From Chamaecyparis obtusa (Eukaryota; Streptophyta; Pinopsida; Cupressales; Cupressaceae): a stretch of DNA of 64,000 nucleotides. Numbering within the stretch: position 1 is the first letter of the stretch; each line of letters opens with the position of its first letter. Below, in pieces: positions 47,906 through 59,582 of the stretch. Position numbers and translations under genes: made by a program. The stretch covers positions 372,001 through 436,000 of the forward strand of contig BSBK01003560.1 in the NCBI GenBank assembly GCA_027943335.1, written 5' to 3'. The notes below the pieces were generated by a model, which was given only the letters and a program-made list of their open reading frames with translations, was not told the DNA's origin and did not search any database.

Positions 47906-48990
47906 GAATGATAAATGAATTCCAAATAAAACACTAAACAAATATGTTCAAATTAGAGCTTGCTCATAACACTAGTTATTACAATATTACCAAACTAAGT
48001 TATAATTAAAGCATATAATGGTACATAAATATTTACATCACACCACATGCATCAAAAAAAGTTACATTGCACCACAACTGTTAAGTTATTATACATAATG
48101 AAATAAAAATGAAAATGAAAAAATGTTAAATTTTATGATGTAAAAAATAGAATAAAAACTTAAACAATATTAACACGTACACCACATAAAAGAATGGCCA
48201 TGGCTAATGACCGTTCTTTTCCAGCTTCAAGAAGGGGGCAAATTCAACCCCTCCCAAAAAAATAATGGTATTAAATAATAAATCATTTTACATGTGAATT
48301 TACTGAATAGACACTGTCTCAATTTACATATTACATTTATTGATGTTACCAATTTCAGCAAATGGTTTACAAATGTAACTCATTAGTTTTAGATGATAAA
48401 TGTTGCATTATGGAGTAAACTGCCTCAATTTACAAATTACATTTACACCAATTTTAACAATTGACTCAAAAATGCAACACATTCTCCAGTTTTAGGTATT
48501 AAATATTTAGTAATCCATTCAATATTTGAAACATTTTTCTAAAATTTTGTATATTACATTCATTACTTGTTGACCTCAGCAGCTACCTATATGAGCTTTC
48601 AAACATTTCTGAACTTGCTCAGTTTATCAAACACTCAACATTGACCATGGTTTAAATTTAGATTGATTTTCCTGCCAATAAAATATAAAACAATTAGATA
48701 TACTAATATCAAATGAACTGATACTAGAAGATTCAATAAATACCTTTAATGGAATTCCATCACTGTATAGGAAATTCGTAGCAATAACAATCTGAGGCAT
48801 CGGTATCGCAATCTGAGGTTTGTGATGGCAAGATAGTGGCAGAGGCAGAGGCAGAGGACATTATTGTTTTGCAGTGTTTCCTGAGTTTAGACATCAAACA
48901 GATTGGGCTATAGCCTGTGCTTAAATACCACCCACTTTGATTACATTTATTTTTCTCCTTGACAACTATTTACCATTTCTTAATGTTCAT
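47906..48990. other. No gene seen
   Basis: AT-rich. Partly repeated phrases (CTCAATTTACA...TTACATTTA) at about 48319 and 48424. Short GCAGAG triplicate near 48838. Confidence 0.4.
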
Positions 48991-48991
48991 C

Positions 48992-49060
48992 TGGTAATAG
49001 CCAGATTGGTAGAGCTTGCTTCTTGCAAGCAAGAGGTCCCAAGTTCAAATATATAAAATT
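48992..49060 (+). repeat. tRNA-derived sequence (SINE head or tRNA pseudogene)
   Basis: Contains an A-box-like TAGCCAGATTGGTAGAGC and, about 25 bases on, GGTCCCAAGTTCAAAT, a B-box-like segment, with CTTGCT/AGCAAG able to form an anticodon-type stem. The anticodon loop does not fit a functional tRNA (U33 misplaced) and the acceptor stem is not evident, so it is not called as a tRNA gene. Confidence 0.4.
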
Positions 49061-51059
49061 ACACTATCGGTTAGTTTGTGATTATGAGATTCATCCAGCA
49101 GAGGCAGTCTCTTCATGCATGTATATAAGACATGGATAACACAATTGGTTTAGAAATGCCCAACTCTTTGAAGGAAGTATTTTATATAGCCACCAAAACC
49201 CACCTCTTAACATAAATATTATCAGGATACACTGAAGAATAATTCCTATAACAGCTTGCTCATTAATGACAACAGGCAATATCATAAAAGTGACAGACCT
49301 TTAAGATGGCTGACATCTCCAAGCATACCATGCTAGATTAAATCCTCACTACAAGTTAATTTCCTTTATAACTCTTCTAATTGCCTAAAATATCTCCTAG
49401 CAGGTTAGTGGATAGTGGATCCAGTGCACATTCCCATTTAGTTGGCCTCTTGTCTCTTAAGCTAAGTTAAAACGATTCAGATGGAGATACAGATATGGCT
49501 ATGCCAGTTCTTTTAAAAATCAAAGCATATCAAAATGGGGAGACATGTTTATGTGTGGCATTTGTGCATACACGCAAAAAGGCAAAAAACATGTGCCCTA
49601 GATGTTGAAATGTGTATGATTTTCTGGAATAAACTCTTTCATGCTAATGAATTACAACTCCTCATTATTTCGGTATAGATATTAATCTCTATAGGCAACA
49701 TATTCTATAGTGGTGTCATTCTGAACTTCAATGCTTTCTTCTACTTGACGTTAATAACAATTGCAAAAGCCTTGTTTTCAAAAAGAATATACAAGAAAGT
49801 CCTATATGACAAAAAGCAACTGATAAAAGGAAAAAAATGCATTTTCTTATATGGAGGGAGGGATAAAACTGTAGTTTTACATAATCATATGATTCACTCA
49901 ATGGTGCACGATAAGTATGGTGAAAAGTTTAGAATAATTTGCATTTTGGTTTGCAGTATTCCAATGTCTAGACAAGATTACATGTTTATGGATGGTCTGC
50001 AAGATAGCTTCATGTAAAAGCTAAAAAGCTAAAGCACCAAGTAAGCCAACATATACACTCCTCCAAACCTACTATAGTTCAAATAATATTTCATCTTAAG
50101 CTATCGTTATCTTTTTCATTGCTTTATTTGATTCATTTACTTCTCTCTATTTCCCTATACTGTTCCCCCATAAACTGAACCTTATAATTTAATTTGGAAT
50201 ATAAAATCCAATTAATTTAACTAAGTATAACTGGAGCATTTTTTCCTACAACATCTGTCTACCTTGCACGGAGCTTCCATACCCATTCATTCTGGCACAA
50301 CAAATATGTCTTTCATTCTCTTGTTACCAGTATGGAGGAGAATGCCACATCCCGTACCATAGGAGGGTACAAAAGAAAATTAAACAATGAATGTTATCAA
50401 TGGGGCTAAGGAAAACCTCTCCAGCTCCTACATTGTAACCACATTCAAAAATGACACTGGTATGGGTGTTCTGACAAAATGATTGAAGAAAATTTGTCAG
50501 AAGAAAAAGTGTCAGACACCACCGCCTCCTGATGTTAAACAGGAAAGACAAGGTTTTGGGTCAAATCAAAAGTCTGCAATTAAAAATTCATTTGGAATGG
50601 TGCAGGTTTCAGGCCTCCTCTTCCTAGTTATAATCAATCAAAGAAGTTGCAGACCTCCTCTTCCAAGACACCAAAGCTTCTCATGAAGAAGCAATCCAAT
50701 GACAGGACAAAAATCATGAAAGAGAAGAAGAAGAAGAGTGATTGCAGATTATGTAGTAATAGAGTTCATTGAAAGTGATGATAGCAAGCATGCAATGTAC
50801 TAAGTATTTTCGTATTTGGAATATGTTTATGTAATGAGTGCAGTTTGTGGCTTAGGTAGTATGTACTGAGTGCAGTTGTGGTTCAGGTGGTATTTACTTT
50901 AATGCAATTGTATTAATTTCCATATTTGTGATACACTAATGAAATTTATTTCAACTTTCAAGAATTGTCAAGGTGAGAAGCTTTTCTTTAAGGATCAGTC
51001 TACAACGCAGAGAAAGAAACAAGGTCGATTAGGATTGTTTTTAAATAACACATTTGACA
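49061..51059. other. No gene seen
   Basis: AT-rich DNA without supported coding sequence. The last part (about 50940-51059) may be the eroded LRR portion of the receptor kinase that becomes recognisable from 51060. Confidence 0.4.
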
Positions 51060-51815
51060 GGTCAAGTTCAAGGAGGATTGTTTTCAAAATCATATTTAAT
51101 TCATCATCTATGGGAAATACTGGTCTTTGTGGTCTAGAAAAATATTGAGTGCATGCATGCCCAAACCAGGATAAGAGAACGAAGTGGATACTTACAAAAC
51201 TGATGCTATTTATTGTTGGAATGATTGCATTTTTACTGTGTGCTTCAATCTCTGGAATATTGTGGTGTTGAAATATTCATCACGTCAATTTGATCTTCCA
51301 GACTTCATGTTTGGTAGATTGAGATATCCAAAGTTTACATATCAAGATCTGGTAAGCGCAACAAATGGATTTAATGAGACAAATTTGCTTGGTGTGGGTA
51401 AAAATGGATCAGTTTTTAAGGAAAACTTACGAGATAGGGTAGTTGCAATCAAAGTTCTCAATTTCAAAAATTAGAAACCTCAAAAAAGTTTTAAGGGAGA
51501 ATGAAAAATCTTGGCGAGTACTTTTGACAAGGAAATTTCATTAGAGTTATAAGTGCATGTTCATATCTTAGCTTTAAAGCTTTGATTCTTCAGTTTGCCA
51601 AAAACGGTAGCTTGGAAAAGCAATTGTAAATGAAAGTAACGAGGAGGATATTTGTGACTTAAATTTAATGAATGTCTGAACATTGTTATTGAAGTGGCCC
51701 ATGGCATGGAATATCTACATTGTTATTGTCCTACCCAAGTTGTTCGCTGTGATTTGAAACCCTGCAATGTGGAGAATTACCTCTCTTCAAGGTCTAGGCC
51801 GGCATGTTCATAGTA
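51060..51815 (+). pseudogene. LRR receptor-like kinase relic: membrane segment and kinase N-lobe
   Basis: In order: MGNTGLCGLEKY and CPNQ (the end of the LRR ectodomain in FLS2/EFR/Xa21-type receptors), a hydrophobic membrane stretch (LFIVGMIAFLLCASISG), then FTYQDLVSATNGFNETNLLG, VGKNGSVFK for the Gly-rich loop (decayed), VVAIKVLN with the ATP-binding Lys, and after several stops VAHGMEYLHCYCP and RCDLKPCN, the catalytic loop of a non-RD kinase with the usual His replaced by Arg. Frames change and stops occur, so it is dead. It stops at the catalytic loop; the rest of the kinase resumes at 53340. Confidence 0.85.
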
Positions 51816-51864
51816 GGACTGTCCATTACTACCAGGTGCAACTATGTAAAGTCAGACACCAAAG

Positions 51865-53215
51865 ATATACATAAGTTTTGATGCACTAAACAGAGTGAAG
51901 CAGATATTCATGGATATAGCGTGCTTTTTCATGGACAAATGCACTGAGATCTCGCTATGCACTGGAATTTGGAAACACTAAAAGACTGGAGTCTTGTTGA
52001 AGAAGGAAAAGAGTTGGATGGTCTACGGCTGTCAGAGGACAAGTCAGTAGTATTGAAAACTCATGACCACCTGCGGGACTTGGGAAGAGAAATGTCTGAA
52101 GAGCTTAATTCTCCTCCTTGTGACTGGTCTCCCAAACATTGTAAATCTTTGGTATGCTTATTTTGAATCTTACTTTCTTATTTGGGCACGTGTCTGGACT
52201 CTGAACATTGTCTGTGAATACAGGAAATGAAAGGGTTTGAAAATATCCTCACCCAAATGAATTGGAGGTTTTTCCATTCCTTTTATGATACATCTATTGA
52301 TTCACAAATCACATACTTTATTAGCCAATCAGAAGTGTGTGCTGAGACACCACCTTCTTTATTATGGCTTCCGCTTGATCTGTATCGCACACAACTCTCA
52401 AGCATTCCTCCATGTTTTCCTTTGCAAAATTTACAATGTTTGAGAATTAGTCATGGCTGTCTAATAGACTGTGGCTGAGCAATGTACAGGCAGTTTAATT
52501 GTCTGCATTGGAAATTAATGTGTAGAATGCCTTATGCTATGGTGCTATTTCTGAGGATTGTTTACAAATGCAAACATCGAAATATGAATGTATTCTGAAT
52601 TCCAGGCACCCTCCCAGTTGAAAGAACTGCACATGCATAAAACCACTTTGGAGGAGTTTCTGGATTTCTCAGGAATATCAAAAAAATCTTGAGTTGCTGG
52701 TGTTAGACACCAAGGATTTGCCAATAGAAGGCTGGTATTTATTAGAATCCTTCAAAATATATCCTAGGAGTCTGGTTTTAGCATTTTCCACATAACATAG
52801 AGAATTGTCTTATAATGACAGGAGAGACAAGACTACTTTTAAATCTTCCAGTTTTACAAGTTTAGAGATTAAAACATATTTAAGAAAAGTGACGAATTGA
52901 GTTTGTCTAATATCGAAGAGTCTACAGCTCTTAAGTTCATAAAAAAAAATTATTTGGGGAAATTGTTGTCCAAGCATTTTGTCTCTCAAAATTCATGACA
53001 TGGAAGATCTAATTGAAATGAATTTATTAGAGGTAAAGACATTGAATTGTCTCCAAATTAAGACGTCTAGGAGACTGAAGGAGATAGATATCAAGTATTG
53101 TAAGAAGCTACTGAACATAACTTTACCAACAACACTCATCAGTCACTCTGTGAAAGGTTGTACAGAAAGGCATAAGGGGACATCTCAAAATTTGCTGGTC
53201 ATACAAACTTAATTG
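51865..53215 (+). pseudogene. NLR (NB-ARC-LRR) resistance gene relic
   Basis: Begins SFDALNRVKQIFMDIACFF, the end of an NB-ARC domain, then WSLVEEGKELDGL and HDHLRDLGREMSEEL (the MHD-type motif reads THDHLRDLG), then LRR pieces such as SSIPPCFPLQNLQCLRIS at about 52395-52450 and LNCLQIKTSRRLKEIDIKYC near 53040-53100. The P-loop half is missing and frames are broken throughout. The LRR phrasing resembles conifer TIR-type NLRs to my eye. It lies between the two halves of the receptor kinase, in the same orientation. Confidence 0.75.
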
Positions 53216-53339
53216 AATCCTTGAGCCCATCAATTGACATCAGAGGATATATTCGTTACATAACCCCTGGTTAGCCTTGTTTTCCTTAAAATTATTTTTT
53301 ATTTTTTATTTATGTATTTTTAATATTTTCAAGACAAGA

Positions 53340-53555
53340 TTTGGTATCAAGTGTAGCTTTGTCAATTGCAGAGTATCGATTGGGTATGAACATTTCTACA
53401 CAAGGGGATGTTTATAGTTATGGCATTCTCTTGTTAGAGATGGTCTCAAGAGGCCAACTAATGCCATTTTTTCTGATGAGCCAGACCTTAAAAAGTGGGT
53501 GAGGTCAGCTTTTCCCCAGAGGCTAGAAGACATTGTTGATAGGATGGGTCCCTAA
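53340..53555 (+). pseudogene. LRR receptor-like kinase relic: kinase C-lobe
   Basis: After a pyrimidine-rich, acceptor-like stretch ending TTTTCAAG, the translation gives YRLGMNISTQGDVYSYGILL followed by LEMVSRGQ, then a frame change, KKWVRSAFPQRLEDIVD-like text and a stop. This is the region from the activation segment onward of the same kinase type as 51060-51815. In Xa21-type genes an intron interrupts the kinase, so the NLR relic may sit where the intron was. Confidence 0.8.
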
Positions 53556-54060
53556 ATCCATCAGAAAACCGTCTTATTTATAAGACCTCATGATTTTTTG
53601 AAGAAGCTGATCCAGAAGATAAGAATCAAACAAATCGATATCAGATGCACAACAACCATCCTCCAAGTACGATTGGTTGGAGAAAAGATACATCTCCTCT
53701 GCTAGAAGGGGAAGATATAAATATCAAAGGCTAGTGTCTAAGAAAGCAACAATCCCCAAGCAAGTCATTCTACAGTGATCTCTCTCTCAAAGTGTTTGAA
53801 TGTTATATGTATAAATCAGTATGAAGCATCAGTCCTGATAATAGACTACATGTTGCATTCTCATTAATGATTTATTATAACTGATTGTTGCCTATGGATG
53901 GCATGTATAAATATGTTATTATTATTGATGATCTCCATCTGAAGAATATATGCATATTTTGTGCAAATCTTATATGTATGGTTATTCATTATTATAGGGA
54001 ACTCCAATTTTGGGAAGAGGATAAGTGTGGAAGCAAAATAGGGGAACAATTATGGATCTC
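53556..54060. other. No gene seen
   Basis: Downstream of the kinase relic; no supported feature. Confidence 0.4.
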
Positions 54061-54590
54061 TCATTAGATACACCCCCTCATTTGGATGGCGAGAGCCTGA
54101 TGAGGCCAAGAGATCCTAGTAATCAGCTCTTGGGTCTAGTGTAGAGGGTTAATAACTTATAAATATCTCATTAGATACACCCCTTCATCTAGATGGTGGG
54201 AGCCAGACAAGGCCAAGAGGGATAATAATCGGCTCTTGGGTCTAATGAAGAGGATAATGGATTATGGATCTCTCATTAGATACACCCCCTCATCTAGATG
54301 GTGGAAGCCACATGAAGCCAAGAGGGATAATAATCAGGTCTTGAGTCTAATGTAGACAATTAATGGATTATGGATCTCTCACAAGATACACCCCCTCATT
54401 TGGATGGTAAGAGCCACATGAGGCCAAGAGGGATAGTAATCAGCTCTTGGGTCTAGTATAGAGGGTTAATGGATTATGGACACCTCACTAGGTACACCCC
54501 CTCATATGGATGGCAAGAGCCACATGAATGCCAAGAGGGACAATACTCAGCCTAGGATTGAGGAACTATTAAGGCACCCTAATACACTCC
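54061..54590 (+). repeat. Minisatellite, five units of about 106 bp
   Basis: Units begin near TCATTAGATACACCCC at about 54061, 54168, 54273, 54379 and 54485, each with GGATGG...GAGGCCAAGAGG and CTCTTGGGTCTA. The last unit is the most diverged. Confidence 0.88.
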
Positions 54591-56147
54591 TATCTTGTCT
54601 CTCCTATGGTTGGACTCCATCAATAAACTGAACATATCTTGTGGTTAGTTTGATGCTCCAAACCCTAGTTTCAATGATCTATGTTCTAATATCTCTAACA
54701 AAGAAGATCTATTTTATGAATTATGTTTCAATTTCCTGACATATTGTAGGATCTAAACAAGGTATATGATGTTTACTAATTTTATTTACCTTATTGTTCT
54801 AATTGGAATTTGTGATTTAGGGAAAAAACTAGGTCATCTACATGAAGGGACGTTACACATATTGGCTTGCTATGCACAATTGAATCCCCCCAAGAATGTA
54901 GTGATGGTCACCTATTCAAGCTGATTAGATGTGGCATTGAATCCCTACATAGAACATTAATGTTTTTTATTTTTTGTTTTTTGTGTTTGTGTGTTCTCCA
55001 TGGGGAAATTAATGCAAAGGAGATCCATTCTTATATCCGCAATCATTGCCTTGTCCTTGCATGTAAAACAACTAATATTTATAAGCTATTTAATGGGTGA
55101 CAATGTCTTGAACAACTCAATAAAAGCTTTGTGTACCTCTACCATTTGACAAGCAAACTCCATGAGTAGGAATTCCAACACATGACAGGGCAGCCAATTT
55201 GGGTTTACTTTGAAACTAAAATCTCAAGTGTGTGTGCATGATTCATGAAAACCTAGTCAACTTATCATCTAATAGAATTCAAGCCTTCTAGAGATAGAAA
55301 AATTTGAGTTCTTGCGCAATTTGGAGATGGCCTAAAAGATGAGTTTATCATTCTAAAATATTTCTCACAGTTTTCCCAATTAAATGCCAAGTAAGACTGA
55401 TAAATTTGGGCATTCTACTTGATTGGTTCTCTAATTCTAAAAGTCACTATTCTAATCATTGAATGCAAAAAGTGTGTAAACCAAATAAAAAAGCATAGAC
55501 AAGGATTTCTTCATTTGAACTTTTACCTGTTGTAGATGAATCAAGTCACCAATTATTTGTACTTATTTGAAACATTTGTGTTCCCAAAAAACCTTTTTCA
55601 TGAAAAAGAATATTCATGGCTAGAAGAAATTGGCATCTACTTCTCCAATGGTTCTACTAAGGAGCAGTATGATGTGTTTGTATTCATCTTTAAATTTTGC
55701 ACACGTAGAGAGTTCAAATTAGGGAAAAATATTCTTCTATATCTAAATCTATGTTATGTTTACAGCTAATAATGGTTGTTGATTTTAGCATTGAATGTGT
55801 GCATCAAGTCTTTAAGAATTGCCCTTGACAACTACTTCTAGAATTGCAAACATGACTTTGAAGAATTCACAACTAAGATTTGTAATCTCATGTCTATGGA
55901 TGGATTTGGTTGTACATGTTCTAGGATGATAATGTCTAGTGCACTCTAACACCAAATCTAGAGACATACATGATTGTTCTTAGGAATCCTAAAGTGGCAA
56001 TGAAATTGTACACGTTGAGAAAGTCTTTAGCATCCTGTTTGAGGAATTCTTCTAACAAAGATCTTGTATTAATGCCCTTAAATCTGAATAGTGAATCTCC
56101 TCAACGTCATTAATCATGTGGAATTATTTAGTTTAGATTTTGTACAC
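54591..56147. other. No gene supported
   Basis: Contains a small plus-strand frame at 54867-55100 with EIHSYIRNHCL, faintly like a pentatricopeptide-repeat phrase, too little to call. Otherwise AT-rich with no recognisable feature. Confidence 0.35.
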
Positions 56148-56202
56148 CATCAATGATACTATGAGGCTAAAGGATGCTTTCTAGATATACTAAAAAACAC
56201 CT

Positions 56203-56908
56203 TTTCAATATAGGTTGGGTTTGACTTGGTGCACCAATTCATCCATAGCTATTGATTAATAGGTTTGTTGTTGTCAATTTCATGTCCCCCGTTTGAAACC
56301 CTAATTGTGATATCCCCATCCTTTTCACATCATGGCAACCACGACTACAATTTTGTGAAGTCCCATGGAGAGATAAAATTGCAATAAGTATATTGAAAGA
56401 TCATTAGAGGAATTAGGTCAAAAGAGTTGAATGATATATTACAATCATACTCTTATATATATCCTTCATATATGAAAGCCATAGAACAACAACACAAATC
56501 AACAAGACCCCATAAAGATAGCTTATCAAGCATCTTAGATGTTGACAAAAGGAGATTTCAATATAGGTTGGGTTTGACTTGGTGCACCAATTCACCTGTA
56601 GCTATTGATTAATAGGTTTGTTGTTGACAATTTCATGTCCCCCGTTTGAAACCCTAATTGTGATATCCCGATCCTTTTCACATCATGACAACCAAGACTT
56701 CAATTTTGTGAAGTCTCATGGAGAGATAAAATTGCAATAAGTATATTGAAAGATCGTTAAAGGAATTAGATCAAAAGAGGTGAATGATATATTACAATCA
56801 TACTCTTATATATATCCTTCATATATGAAAGCTATAGAACAACCAGACAAACCAACAAGACCCCATAAAGGAATCTTATCAAGCATCTCGGATGTTGACA
56901 AAAGGAGA
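56203..56908 (+). repeat. 353-bp tandem duplication
   Basis: Two copies, starting at 56203 and 56556, each opening TTTCAATATAGGTTGGGTTT. Highly similar. The first about 70 bp also occur, with the preceding 55 bp, at 58486-58600 and 58677-58810. Confidence 0.85.
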
Positions 56909-58485
56909 TATAGCCAAGCTGCAATGGTTTTGTACTAATATCTAAAGAGTCCCAAGGATAACATGAAGTAAATAACAAGCGGAAATCATTAGAAGGAGAG
57001 ACCTGAATGAAGAAAGAAAATCACGATATAAGACATAGCAATTTGTCTTCCATACTCCCAAAGGATATGTAGCGATTAATAATTGCTAAGTATCAATAAA
57101 GAATCCATAAGTTAGATGCAGGTCTATATTATCGAGAGATAGCAAATTGATTTGGTCAAATCAATTCAAGAAGAATAAACTATCATCGATATTGTTGTCA
57201 GCGCTTGAGAAAACCATCGAATAAATATTTAATCAGTACAAGGCCAAGAGTTTGAGAACCTTCAATGCTACATAAGTTAGGAGGCGATCAATTGGCTACA
57301 TATTCCAAATACAATGGAGGATATAAAGCATCTTCACCATGCATAAATATCAAATCTATGGAAACGTTGAATCTTCCTTACACCGCTGATCACTAGGCAG
57401 AATCATGGAAAAGATTAAATAGTCAAAGACTATCGAAGGAGAATTTTGTCGATCAAGCAATATTATTAGGTAGATGGAAATAGCAGCGATTAATAGATAA
57501 CTCTCAAAGAACATCAACTTAATAAAGGGATAAACAAATGATACATAAAAGACAGAGTCACTTGCCAATAGTTAGTGATTTGTATGAATCATAAGGTGAC
57601 ACGATTTAGGGCAAAGTCATTTACCAACAGCTATGATAGCGATTACTACATTAAACTAACTAGTTGTTTTGGAAGGATGAGATTTGCTTAAAGGGAGGCA
57701 TCATCATGAAGAGATGTATCTCTAAAAGGCCATCATAAATATATGCAGGTTCGAACTCATTTAAGCAAGGATGGAAGATTATAAAATATATTTGTTACTC
57801 TGCAGAAGGAAGTCATCAGAAGGAAAATAAATAATATTTATTTGCTGGAAAGCATCGTGCAACAGCAATTTGGTATGTTGTAACTTCTCTAAACATCAAT
57901 ACTGATTTACAGAAAATTATATCTGAATGCTAGTAAGAATAAGGGGCCAATATATTTACTATAGCTTTAATATCACTTATTATAGTGAAATCAGAAATAT
58001 ATATATATAAAAGCAGTTATGTTGTATTTTATTTATACATATTCATAGCTATTCATTATCCATTTGAAATCAGTACACTCCTAGCCAATTCCCTAATTAC
58101 TCACCATTACCCTTGAAGAGGATATGTTAATTTTGTTAGGGAGATGCGGAGTAAATCCTCAAAAGGTAGGTGAATCCCAAGATGGGATATGGACGGGGTC
58201 CTGAACCCTTGAGGAAGCCTACTTATAGATTTGTTTCCAAGCTTCCTATGACAAGTAAATCCCCATCCGAAGAGAAGTAGGGAATTGGAGGTTCAGTATG
58301 TTAACTATCAAATGTATTACGAATCATTAATTGTTTCTTAATTTAATCTGATTTAAATGCATAGTGCTGTATTTTCATCATTGGGAGTTAGAAACCTCCT
58401 AGCAGGATACATTACACACAACCAGCTACTAGCAATCAGGACTAACATCAATTAAGAAACCACAATGAACACCATCTTGAACGCC
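56909..58485. other. No gene; scattered CGAT words
   Basis: AT-rich. Between about 57060 and 57650 the words GCGATTA, ATCGA and CGATCAA recur, somewhat like the CATCG-rich region at 45-46 kb, but no LTR ends or promoter can be placed. Confidence 0.35.
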
Positions 58486-58810
58486 ATCAATGATACTATG
58501 AGGCTAAAGGGTGCTTTCTAGGTATAATAAAAAAAATGCCTATTCAATTCAGGTTGGGTTTGTCTTGGTGCAGCACTTCACCCCTAGCTATTGATTAAGA
58601 GGTTGGTTGTTTACAATCGGATACTAGGAATTAGGACTAACATCATTTCAGAAACCACAATGTGACACCACCTTGAACACCATCAATGATACCATGAGGC
58701 TAAAGGGTGCTTTCTAGGTATACCAAAAAAATGCCTTTTCAATTCAGGTTGGATTTATCTCGGTGCAACAATTCACCCCTAGCTATTCATTAAGAAGTTA
58801 GTTGTTGAGA
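58486..58810 (+). repeat. Two tandem copies (about 190-bp spacing) of the 56.15-kb repeat
   Basis: CCATCAATGATACTATGAGG, then GGGTGCTTTCTAGGTATA, then a CAATTCAGGTTGG segment, occur at 58486 and 58677 and match 56148-56260. Confidence 0.8.
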
Positions 58811-59582
58811 ATCAGCTACTAGCAATTAGGACTAGTCACAATGACTAACTAAACTTAAACTAACCCCAATGATTAGTAAGTTTCGATGCAGAGACACTTT
58901 ACACTTATGCCACTTTGTTTTAAACCTTGTTTACTTTTGTGGCCTAAAGATGTGTGGAATTGAACCCACATTCTATCTTGCTGGTCAAAATTTCCTTCAT
59001 TCCTACTATACTATATTTCCTAACTGCAATCTAACCACCCATGAGTCCGTAGCAACTAACCAACTACTGGAAAGACTGTTGCAACTAAGAAATTGCTTGA
59101 CTAAACATGACAACTAACTAATTGCATACCAAATCTCTATCCAACAGTAGTCATGCAAGAAAGGCCACACTGCAAGTCTCAGTGGAGAAACTTTACACTT
59201 GTGGCATTTTGATCTTAGATCTTGTTTTCTTTTGCAGCTTGCTAAATGCGTGATTAAACCCAAATTACATGTCATCATCACTTGAGGATGCATAGGTCTA
59301 CACCACAGCTTGGGAATTTCCTCCCTACCACCAACTTTGACGAGATCACAAACAGATTCTATAAGTAATATGATTCAGTCGTCAACTAGACAAAAAATCA
59401 ATTAACTATTAGAGCATTTGAGAATTTAAATTTCAGAGTTCAAGACAATGGGGCCATTGCCATTGTCTAGCAATGAAGTTGTAGTTGTTAATGCAATCAA
59501 CTGAGCCTAAATCACTTAGTCCAGTGAGTTTCCCACCACAGGGATGAAATATGAATTAGATGCTACAACTGATCTTCTTACG
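58811..59582. other. No gene seen
   Basis: No supported feature. It ends where the tandem duplication begins. Confidence 0.4.

Noticed and set aside
48992..49060. Functional tRNA gene
   Set aside because: The anticodon loop is wrong and no acceptor stem pairs; kept only as a tRNA-derived sequence.
54867..55100. Pentatricopeptide-repeat protein fragment
   Set aside because: Only one short phrase (EIHSYIRNH) resembles PPR proteins; the rest does not follow the 35-residue pattern.
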